NCBI GenBank assembly: GCA_003444795.1
Contig: DLWR01000160.1
Location: 1-6,753 of the forward strand
DNA length: 6,753 nucleotides
Direction of reading: 5' to 3'
Source of the DNA: Cryomorphaceae bacterium
GTDB lineage: Bacteria; Bacteroidota; Bacteroidia; Flavobacteriales; Schleiferiaceae
A program made the position numbers and the translations under genes. Numbering within the stretch: the stretch's first letter is position 1; every line of letters starts with the position of its first letter. Shown in pieces: positions 1 through 6,753 of the stretch. The notes under the pieces are model-generated. The model did not search any database. It was not told the origin of the DNA and saw nothing but the letters and a program-made list of their open reading frames with translations.

Positions 1-800
1 GCTCGGCCGTTCATGCCTGCGGCAACCCTCTGGTAGGCATCGGACAAAGCTGAACCGACCAAGTGAACGGTATGCGCAGAGACATTACCGCCTTCGTGGT
101 CCGAGTGGATGGTCATGTACAAGCGCATCAACTCGCGGAACTCTTCGTTGTCGTACCCGAGCATATGCGCAAAATTGCCCGCCCAATCCAATTTGGTATC
201 GGGTTCAATGTGCTCGCCGTTTTTGTAGGCGCGGCGATAGATATACGCCGCAATACGTGGCAAGCGCGCGATCAAATTCATCGCATCTTCATACGTTGTC
301 TCCCAGTACTCCGACTTGTGAACGCCCGCGGCATAGGCCTTCGCAAATTCACTTTCCGTGCGTAGGGCCATGATTCCCACCACAAATTGCGTCATGGGAT
401 GGGTATAGCTTGGCAGGGCATCTATAGCCTTGAAAACGTGAGGAGGAACAATGGCGCGACGGGCCCAGTTGTTGCTCACTCGGCGAACGTCTTCATCCGT
501 AGGAAGTTCATTCATCAAAATGAGGTAGAACAAACCCTCGGGCAGCGGCTCCTCAGACCCCGGGTAGGCAGGGAGAAGCTTTTGAAGCTCCGGGATGCTA
601 TATCCGCGGAAACGGATACCTTCTTCTGGGTCCAACTTGCTCGTTTCACAAATCAACGCCAGCATGCCACGCATGCCTTGGTAGATTTGGCTCACCTTAA
701 TATCCCCAATGGTCTTTTCGCCGTGTTCTGCCAAAAAGGCCTTTACATCGGCTTGAGCCGCGGGGATTTTAGTGGCAAAATGCTCTCGAATACGATCCAT
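1..800 (-). CDS. gltA: Citrate synthase, type I (mitochondrial-like), 3' end cut off by window edge
   Basis: Condenses acetyl-CoA with oxaloacetate to give citrate and CoA, the entry step of the TCA cycle in the cytoplasm. The first 266 codons are present. The translation follows mitochondrial citrate synthase almost throughout: EGIRFRGYSIPE (60-71), EEPLPEGLF (83-91), THPMTQ (133-138), KLDWAGNF (203-210), and the hallmark HSDHEGGNVSAHT (232-244) followed by HLVGSALSD (246-254). The last motif contains the conserved substrate-binding His region. The catalytic His of the GPLHG motif and the catalytic Asp lie beyond the edge, so activity cannot be judged. The ATG at 800 sits 9 bases after the eno stop and matches the family's N-terminal start (MDRIREHF), with no Shine-Dalgarno motif. 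The last complete codon encodes Arg in MNG-R-A, where the family normally has Leu. Third gene of the carA-eno-gltA group. The family call is very secure; the symbol follows common bacterial use. Confidence 0.95.
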   Translation of the reverse strand, partial: MDRIREHFATKIPAAQADVKAFLAEHGEKTIGDIKVSQIYQGMRGMLALICETSKLDPEEGIRFRGYSIPELQKLLPAYPGSEEPLPEGLFYLILMNELPTDEDVRRVSNNWARRAIVPPHVFKAIDALPSYTHPMTQFVVGIMALRTESEFAKAYAAGVHKSEYWETTYEDAMNLIARLPRIAAYIYRRAYKNGEHIEPDTKLDWAGNFAHMLGYDNEEFRELMRLYMTIHSDHEGGNVSAHTVHLVGSALSDAYQRVAAGMNGR

Positions 801-809
801 CACAAAGGG

Positions 810-3193
<2,384 letters not shown>

Positions 3194-3217
3194 ATACAGG
3201 TATTTACGTTTAGACAC

Positions 3218-3249
3218 AAAAAAAGGATAAGAGCGAACCCTTATCCTTT
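3218..3249 (-). terminator. Intrinsic (Rho-independent) terminator after rplQ
   Basis: On the minus strand the arm AAAGGATAAG (3249-3240), an 8-base loop GGTTCGCT, and the perfect complement CTTATCCTTT (3231-3222) form a 10-bp stem. The T run continues through 3218, giving seven consecutive T. It lies 33 bases beyond the rplQ stop and so closes the ribosomal/rpoA operon. The stem is only moderately GC-rich. No T tract follows the hairpin on the plus strand, so it should act in one direction only. It ends 24 bases before the carA start and could also act as a partial terminator or attenuator for carA. The 89-base gap 3194-3282 holds nothing else I can support; I saw no convincing Bacteroidota-type promoter (TTTG/TAnnTTTG) in it. 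Confidence 0.88.
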
Positions 3250-3282
3250 GCAAGTTAGAAGAGAATTCACGCTTTTACTCGT

Positions 3283-3810
3283 TTATTCTGCCTCGTGTTC
3301 GTTATTTTCAGCTGGAGCCGCGTCTGCACTTTCAGCCGCCTCTTCAGCCACCACTTCCGCGGGTGCTGCAGCAGGAGCTTCCGTTCCTACCGTCGCCTTC
3401 TTGCTACGACGGGTAGACTTCTTCGCTTCCTTCTTTTCATTGCCGTAGATATCGTTGAAATCCACCAACTCAATCATGCACATTTCGGCGTTGTCACCCA
3501 AACGGTTGCCCGTCTTGATGATGCGTGTGTACCCACCTGGACGATCCCCCACCTTCACAGCCACTTCACGGAAAAGTTCCGCAACGGCTTCTTTGTTCTG
3601 AAGGTAGCTGAATACCATACGACGGTTGTGCGTGCTATCTACTTTAGAACGGGTCACCAAAGGCTCCACGTACTTCTTCAATTCTTTTGCTTTCGCTACC
3701 GTAGTGTTGATGCGCTTATGGGTAATCAAAGAGGCAGCCATGTTGCTCAACATCGCTTTGCGGTGTGAAGCCGTGCGGCCCAAATGATTAAATTTTTTGC
3801 CGTGTCTCAT
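3283..3810 (-). CDS. rplQ: 50S ribosomal protein L17 with C-terminal extension
   Basis: Large-subunit ribosomal protein near the peptide exit tunnel. The conserved bL17 core spans about residues 1-120: [20 protein letters not shown] at the start, then [10 protein letters not shown] (28-37), [13 protein letters not shown] (41-53), and the typical end [14 protein letters not shown] (105-118). The whole protein is 175 residues, about 50 longer than E. coli L17. The extra part is a Lys/Arg-rich run (126-138) followed by a low-complexity Ala/Glu tail (144-175) that looks disordered. Extended L17 proteins are, as I recall, usual in Bacteroidota. The start is 6 bases after the rpoA stop; an AAGGA sequence about 10 bases upstream falls inside the last rpoA codons and may be chance. 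Last gene of the alpha operon, followed by the terminator. Confidence 0.98.
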   Translation of the reverse strand: MRHGKKFNHLGRTASHRKAMLSNMAASLITHKRINTTVAKAKELKKYVEPLVTRSKVDSTHNRRMVFSYLQNKEAVAELFREVAVKVGDRPGGYTRIIKTGNRLGDNAEMCMIELVDFNDIYGNEKKEAKKSTRRSKKATVGTEAPAAAPAEVVAEEAAESADAAPAENNEHEAE

Positions 3811-3816
3811 TGCAAA

Positions 3817-4809
3817 TTATTCCTTATCCAGTTTGTATTTGGTGGTATCCATGCCGAAAGAAAGGCCCAAGTGGGCAACTAGATCTTCCAACTCCGTCAA
3901 AGACTTCTTACCGAAGTTGCGGAACTTCATCAAATCCGCTTTCGTGTATGAAACCAAGTCGGCTACCGTCTCAACTTCCGCTGCCTTCAAGCAGTTCAAG
4001 GCGCGAACGCTCAATTCGAGTTCCGTCAGTGGCTTGAGCAACAATTTGCGCATTTCCATGACTTCTTCATCGTAGCTCTCTACTTCCTGAACGGGCTCCG
4101 CATCGGGAATCATGCGCTCATCCGTGAAGAGCAAGAAGTGCTGGATCAAGATTTGAGCGGCATCCGTCAAGGCATCCTGAGGAACTATGCTGCCGTCCGT
4201 GTGGATTTCCAAGATCAACTTCTCAAAGTCGGTCTTCTGCTCAACGCGGAAGTTTTCAATGCTGTAGTTTACGTTCTTGATGGGGGTGTAAATCGCATCC
4301 AAGGCGATGGTTCCCAAAGCTGCGTCTACTTTCTTGTTCTCTTCAGCAGGAACATAGCCGCGGCCCTTTTCAATGGTCAACTCCATTTCGACCTTCACAG
4401 AAGCGTCGAGGTGGCAAAGAACCATATCTGGGTTTAAAACTTGGAAATTGGCCATGAATGAACCGAGGTCGCCCGCGGTCAATTGGTCCTTGCCCGTGAA
4501 GTTCACTTTCACCACTTCAGCATCTGCTGAATCGATTTGACGCTTCAAACGAACTTGCTTCAAGTTCAAGACAATTTCCGTTACGTCTTCAACGACTCCT
4601 TTGATGGTCGAAAACTCGTGGTCGACTCCAGAGATACGAACCGAAGTGAAGGCGAAACCTTCCAAAGAGTTCAGAAGAACGCGTCGCAAGGCATTTCCTA
4701 CCGTCAAGCCATACCCTGGCTCCAACGGACGGAATTCAAACTGTCCGTGTGTATCAGTCGTTGCGTTGACAATAACCTTCTCAGGCTTTTGGAATTGAAG
4801 AATAGCCAT
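3817..4809 (-). CDS. rpoA: DNA-directed RNA polymerase, alpha subunit
   Basis: Alpha dimerises to start RNA polymerase assembly, and its C-terminal domain contacts promoter DNA and activators. The protein is 330 residues, normal for the family. The N-terminal domain (about 1-235) carries the dimerisation motif [20 protein letters not shown] (31-50), [10 protein letters not shown] (75-84) and [12 protein letters not shown] (124-135). An acidic linker (about 236-252, Glu/Asp-rich) leads to the C-terminal domain (about 253-320), with [20 protein letters not shown] (266-285) and [15 protein letters not shown] (296-310). Arg269, Asn272 and Lys302 align with the E. coli DNA-contact residues Arg265, Asn268 and Lys298, so UP-element-type contacts look possible. 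The ATG is only 3 bases after the rpsD stop, which suggests translational coupling. No Shine-Dalgarno motif is seen (CTCGAAATAAGCC before ATG). Confidence 0.99.
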   Translation of the reverse strand: MAILQFQKPEKVIVNATTDTHGQFEFRPLEPGYGLTVGNALRRVLLNSLEGFAFTSVRISGVDHEFSTIKGVVEDVTEIVLNLKQVRLKRQIDSADAEVVKVNFTGKDQLTAGDLGSFMANFQVLNPDMVLCHLDASVKVEMELTIEKGRGYVPAEENKKVDAALGTIALDAIYTPIKNVNYSIENFRVEQKTDFEKLILEIHTDGSIVPQDALTDAAQILIQHFLLFTDERMIPDAEPVQEVESYDEEVMEMRKLLLKPLTELELSVRALNCLKAAEVETVADLVSYTKADLMKFRNFGKKSLTELEDLVAHLGLSFGMDTTKYKLDKE

Positions 4810-4812
4810 GGC

Positions 4813-5421
4813 TTATTTCGAGTAGAGTTCGACAATCAATTGCTCCTTAATGTTCTCAGGGATCATGTCACGAGAAGGAACGCTATCAAACGTACCTGTC
4901 ATCGTGGCGTCGTTCCAGGTTACCCAGCCATATTGATTAGCTGAGGTACCGGTCAATGAGGCCGTGATAACCTCCAAGGTCTTTGACTTTTCGCGGACCG
5001 AAATAACATCACCAGGCTTCACTTGCATAGAAGGAATGTTACAAACCTCTCCATTTACCGTGATGTGACGGTGGGAAACCAACTGACGAGCAGCGCGTCG
5101 CGTGGGAGCTACGCCCAAACGATACACCACGTTGTCCAAACGGCTTTCGCACAACTGGAGCAACACTTCACCGGTTACACCTTTAGAACGTGAAGCACGA
5201 TCAAACAAGATGCGGAACTGACGCTCCAAAATACCGTAGGTGTACTTTGCTTTTTGCTTTTCAGCCAACTGAATAGAATACTCGGACTTCTTGCCGCGCT
5301 TGCGCTGAAAACCGTGCTGCCCCGGAGGGTAGTTACGCTTCTCCAACGCGCGATCAGGACCAAAAATGGGTTCACCAAATCGGCGGGCAATTTTAGTAAG
5401 GGGACCTCTATAACGTGCCAT
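4813..5421 (-). CDS. rpsD: 30S ribosomal protein S4
   Basis: Primary 16S rRNA-binding protein that nucleates assembly of the 30S body; in E. coli it also represses translation of the alpha operon. Length is 202 residues (E. coli 206). The N-terminus [17 protein letters not shown] is typical, followed by [18 protein letters not shown] (31-48) and the S4 RNA-binding domain at about 92-140 ([40 protein letters not shown]). The ending [10 protein letters not shown] is also typical. The N-terminal region has no cysteines (only Cys91 and Cys127 occur), so this is the zinc-free form. It starts 20 bases after the rpsK stop, behind a purine leader GAGAGAAAGAA that resembles the one before rpsM and is not a standard Shine-Dalgarno sequence. 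Confidence 0.99.
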   Translation of the reverse strand: MARYRGPLTKIARRFGEPIFGPDRALEKRNYPPGQHGFQRKRGKKSEYSIQLAEKQKAKYTYGILERQFRILFDRASRSKGVTGEVLLQLCESRLDNVVYRLGVAPTRRAARQLVSHRHITVNGEVCNIPSMQVKPGDVISVREKSKTLEVITASLTGTSANQYGWVTWNDATMTGTFDSVPSRDMIPENIKEQLIVELYSK

Positions 5422-5441
5422 TTCTTTCTCTCAGTTAAAAA

Positions 5442-5840
5442 TTATACGCGACGGCGCTTGGGTGGACGGCAACCATTGTGAGGAATGGGCGTGATATCCA
5501 CGATTTCCGTCACTTCAATACCGCTGTTGTTCAAACTGCGGATGGCGCTTTCACGACCATTACCGGGTCCTTTGACATAGACCTTCACCTTGCGCAGGCC
5601 GGCTTCAACAGCAACTCCAGCAGCATTTTCAGCAGCCATCTGAGCGGCGTAGGGCGTGTTCTTTTTGGAACCACGGAAGCCCATTTTACCGGCAGAAGAC
5701 CAGGAGATTACTTGACCTTGCGTATTGGTCAAAGCGATGATGATGTTGTTGAAGGTAGAAGTTACGTGAGCTTCCCCCACGGCTTCCACTTTAACCTTGC
5801 GCTTTTTCGTCGTCTTGGTAGACTTGGTAGACTTAGCCAT
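5442..5840 (-). CDS. rpsK: 30S ribosomal protein S11
   Basis: Small-subunit platform protein near the mRNA exit and E site. Length is 132 residues, normal. Core landmarks are [16 protein letters not shown] (24-39), [18 protein letters not shown] (54-71), [15 protein letters not shown] (89-103), and the conserved end [18 protein letters not shown] (115-132). The HNG step at 121-123 corresponds to the Asn-Gly that becomes isoaspartate in E. coli S11. The N-terminus is a basic Ser/Thr/Lys run ([15 protein letters not shown]) encoded partly by a 9-base tandem repeat; this part of S11 is variable in length across bacteria. The ATG lies 10 bases after the rpsM stop, preceded by TCCATAACTG, with no Shine-Dalgarno motif. 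Confidence 0.99.
   Translation of the reverse strand: MAKSTKSTKTTKKRKVKVEAVGEAHVTSTFNNIIIALTNTQGQVISWSSAGKMGFRGSKKNTPYAAQMAAENAAGVAVEAGLRKVKVYVKGPGNGRESAIRSLNNSGIEVTEIVDITPIPHNGCRPPKRRRV
5817..5834 (-). repeat. 9-base tandem repeat in the 5' end of rpsK
   Basis: Two exact copies of AAGTCTACC on the coding strand (5834-5826 and 5825-5817) encode Lys-Ser-Thr twice, followed by a degenerate third unit AAGACGACG (Lys-Thr-Thr). The unit is a multiple of three, so copy-number change would lengthen or shorten the basic N-terminal tail of S11 without a frameshift. With only two exact copies, the functional weight is low. Confidence 0.7.
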
Positions 5841-5850
5841 CAGTTATGGA

Positions 5851-6228
5851 TTATTTCGTTGCCTTCTTCTTGTTTGCAACCGTCTTACGCTTACCCTTCC
5901 GAGTACGCGAGTTGTTCTTGGTGCGCTGACCACGAAGGGGCAGACCCAGACGGTGACGGATACCGCGTTGGCATCCAATGTCCATCAATCGCTTGATGTT
6001 CATTTGTGTTTCGGAACGGAGTTCACCTTCCACTTTTACATTGTCGGTGATCCAGTTACGGATGTCCTGCAGTTGATCATCGGTCCAGTCTTGGACTTTG
6101 ATGTTAAAATCAACCCCAGCCGCTGTGAGGATTTCACGCGAACGGGAACGACCAATTCCGTAGATATAGGTCAGACCAATTTCTCCACGCTTGTTTTTCG
6201 GGAGGTCTATGCCAGCTATTCTCGCCAT
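5851..6228 (-). CDS. rpsM: 30S ribosomal protein S13
   Basis: Small-subunit head protein that contacts the P-site tRNA and forms intersubunit bridges with the large subunit. Length is 125 residues, normal for the family. The start [20 protein letters not shown] is typical; a helix-two-turn-helix region follows ([15 protein letters not shown], 20-34), then [19 protein letters not shown] (71-89) and the signature [20 protein letters not shown] (91-110). The tail is basic ([15 protein letters not shown]) and should reach toward tRNA. It starts 19 bases after the rpmJ stop with an A/G-rich leader TTAGAAAGAAGAA. In E. coli the S4 repressor binds a structured leader before this gene; here rpmJ occupies nearly all of that position. 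Confidence 0.99.
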   Translation of the reverse strand: MARIAGIDLPKNKRGEIGLTYIYGIGRSRSREILTAAGVDFNIKVQDWTDDQLQDIRNWITDNVKVEGELRSETQMNIKRLMDIGCQRGIRHRLGLPLRGQRTKNNSRTRKGKRKTVANKKKATK

Positions 6229-6247
6229 TTCTTCTTTCTAAATGGGT

Positions 6248-6364
6248 TTAACCTTGTCGTTGCTTCAACTTGGGATTCTTCTTGTTGATGATGTACAAGC
6301 GGCCCTTACGACGGACAATCTTGCAATCAGCGCTACGCTTTTTAAGTGATGCTCGAACTTTCAT
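6248..6364 (-). CDS. rpmJ: 50S ribosomal protein L36, zinc-free form
   Basis: Smallest large-subunit ribosomal protein, bound to 23S rRNA near the base of the L7/L12 stalk region. I translated it by hand: 38 residues beginning [20 protein letters not shown] and ending PKLKQRQG, the invariant L36 ending. Classical zinc-binding L36 has three Cys and one His; here only Cys14 remains (SADCKIV), with Asn-Lys-Lys-Asn (27-30) where a second Cys region would be, so it is the C-minus form that does not bind zinc. The length matches the family exactly. The gene lies between infA (22-base gap) and rpsM (19-base gap), its usual place at the spc/alpha operon junction. No Shine-Dalgarno motif (AGAAACACACC before ATG). 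Confidence 0.98.
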   Translation of the reverse strand: MKVRASLKKRSADCKIVRRKGRLYIINKKNPKLKQRQG

Positions 6365-6386
6365 GGTGTGTTTCTAAACAAATCTT

Positions 6387-6602
6387 TTAATAACGGTAGG
6401 TAATGCGTGCCTTGGACAAATCATAAGGGCTCAATTCCAATTTCACACGATCGCCAGGAAGGAGCTTGATGTAGTGCATACGCATCTTGCCTGAGATGTG
6501 AGCGATAACCACGTGACCGTTTTCCAATTCAACGCGAAACATTGCGTTTGAAAGGTTTTCGGTGATGGTACCGTCTTGGGTAATTCCTCCTTGTTTGGCC
6601 AT
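6387..6602 (-). CDS. infA: Translation initiation factor IF-1
   Basis: Binds the 30S A site and works with IF-2 and IF-3 in forming the initiation complex. The product is 71 residues, a single S1/OB-fold domain, and matches the family closely: [20 protein letters not shown] (19-38), [15 protein letters not shown] (39-53), and [14 protein letters not shown] at the end. I chose the ATG at 6602 ([12 protein letters not shown]) because MAK is the canonical IF-1 start. An in-frame ATG at 6614 would add four residues and overlap the end of secY. The chosen start is 1 base beyond the secY stop (TAA-C-ATG), so translation is probably coupled to secY. No map (methionine aminopeptidase) gene sits between secY and infA, unlike in some other bacteria. 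Confidence 0.98.
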   Translation of the reverse strand: MAKQGGITQDGTITENLSNAMFRVELENGHVVIAHISGKMRMHYIKLLPGDRVKLELSPYDLSKARITYRY

Positions 6603-6603
6603 G

Positions 6604-6753
6604 TTAGAAGGCATTAGTTCGGCCAGACAAACGACCGCCGTCCATGAGACCGTCGTAGTGGCTGTTCAACAAATAGCTTTCTACCTGCATCAAGGTGTCT
6701 AAGACAACACCCACGATAATGAGCAGGGATGTTCCGCCGTAGAACTGGGCCCA
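6604..6753 (-). CDS. secY: Protein translocase subunit SecY, C-terminal end only
   Basis: SecY is the inner-membrane channel of the Sec protein-export machinery. Only the last 49 residues are inside the window. They show [20 protein letters not shown] (3-22), which matches the conserved final transmembrane helix of SecY, then [18 protein letters not shown] and the cytoplasmic tail ending RLSGRTNAF. The Tyr-Gly-Gly-Thr-Ser-Leu-Leu-Ile run is diagnostic for this helix. The position immediately before infA at the end of the spc operon supports the call. Nothing can be said about the plug, pore ring or earlier helices. Confidence 0.96.
   Translation of the reverse strand, partial: WAQFYGGTSLLIIVGVVLDTLMQVESYLLNSHYDGLMDGGRLSGRTNAF

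Noticed and set aside
3194..3253. N-terminal extension of carA from an in-frame ATG at 3253
   Set aside because: The 20 extra residues would be encoded by the terminator hairpin and T tract and do not resemble CarA. The ATG at 3193 gives the normal family start.
3194..3282. Possible promoter for carA (TTTG near 3220 with TACCTGTA near 3202, or TAACTTGC near 3254)
   Set aside because: Spacing and match to the Bacteroidota TTTG/TAnnTTTG pattern are poor, and the TTTG is part of the terminator T tract. Not strong enough to list as a feature.
5175..5390. Second minus-strand open frame of 71 codons inside rpsD
   Set aside because: It is out of frame with rpsD, which is clearly coding here, and its translation has no recognisable features.
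6603..6614. Longer infA start at 6614, overlapping secY
   Set aside because: The added residues (MPSN) precede the canonical MAK start of IF-1. The shorter start directly after the secY stop is more likely.

Overview
The window is a gene-dense, conserved housekeeping segment of a bacterial chromosome. Every gene I can support lies on the minus strand, so transcription runs from high to low coordinates. In that order the genes are secY (3' end only), infA, rpmJ, rpsM, rpsK, rpsD, rpoA, rplQ, an intrinsic terminator, then carA, eno and gltA (5' part only). There are no tRNA or rRNA genes, mobile elements, CRISPR arrays or phage genes, and no stretch longer than 89 bases lacks a gene.

The organism is most likely a member of the Bacteroidota, probably in or near the Flavobacteriales. 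Four things point there: the order rpoA-rplQ-carA-eno-gltA, which I recall from flavobacterial genomes; the start sites without Shine-Dalgarno motifs; a ribosomal protein L17 with a long Lys-rich then Ala/Glu-rich tail; and the sequences of L36, IF1 and the SecY tail. Base composition looks close to balanced by eye, which is higher than in many Flavobacterium species. This placement is an inference; no database was searched.

Region 1 (6753 to 3283) is the end of the spc ribosomal operon joined to the alpha operon. It encodes the SecY translocon channel, initiation factor 1, ribosomal proteins L36, S13, S11, S4 and L17, and the RNA polymerase alpha subunit. Gaps between genes are 1 to 22 bases, so they are almost certainly co-transcribed. 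A perfect 10-bp hairpin followed by a T tract (3249 to 3218) ends this unit.

Region 2 (3193 to 1) is a metabolic group: the small subunit of carbamoyl-phosphate synthase (carA), enolase (eno) and citrate synthase (gltA, cut by the window edge). Gaps of 11 and 9 bases suggest one transcript. The group joins pyrimidine/arginine precursor synthesis, lower glycolysis and entry to the TCA cycle. The citrate synthase is of the type I, mitochondrial-like kind, not the usual bacterial type II.

I find no undescribed biological system here. The points most worth a second look are the mitochondrial-like citrate synthase and its odd Arg at the window edge, the terminator only 24 bases upstream of the carA start codon, the L17 tail, and the lack of room for an E. 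coli-style S4 repressor site ahead of rpsM.
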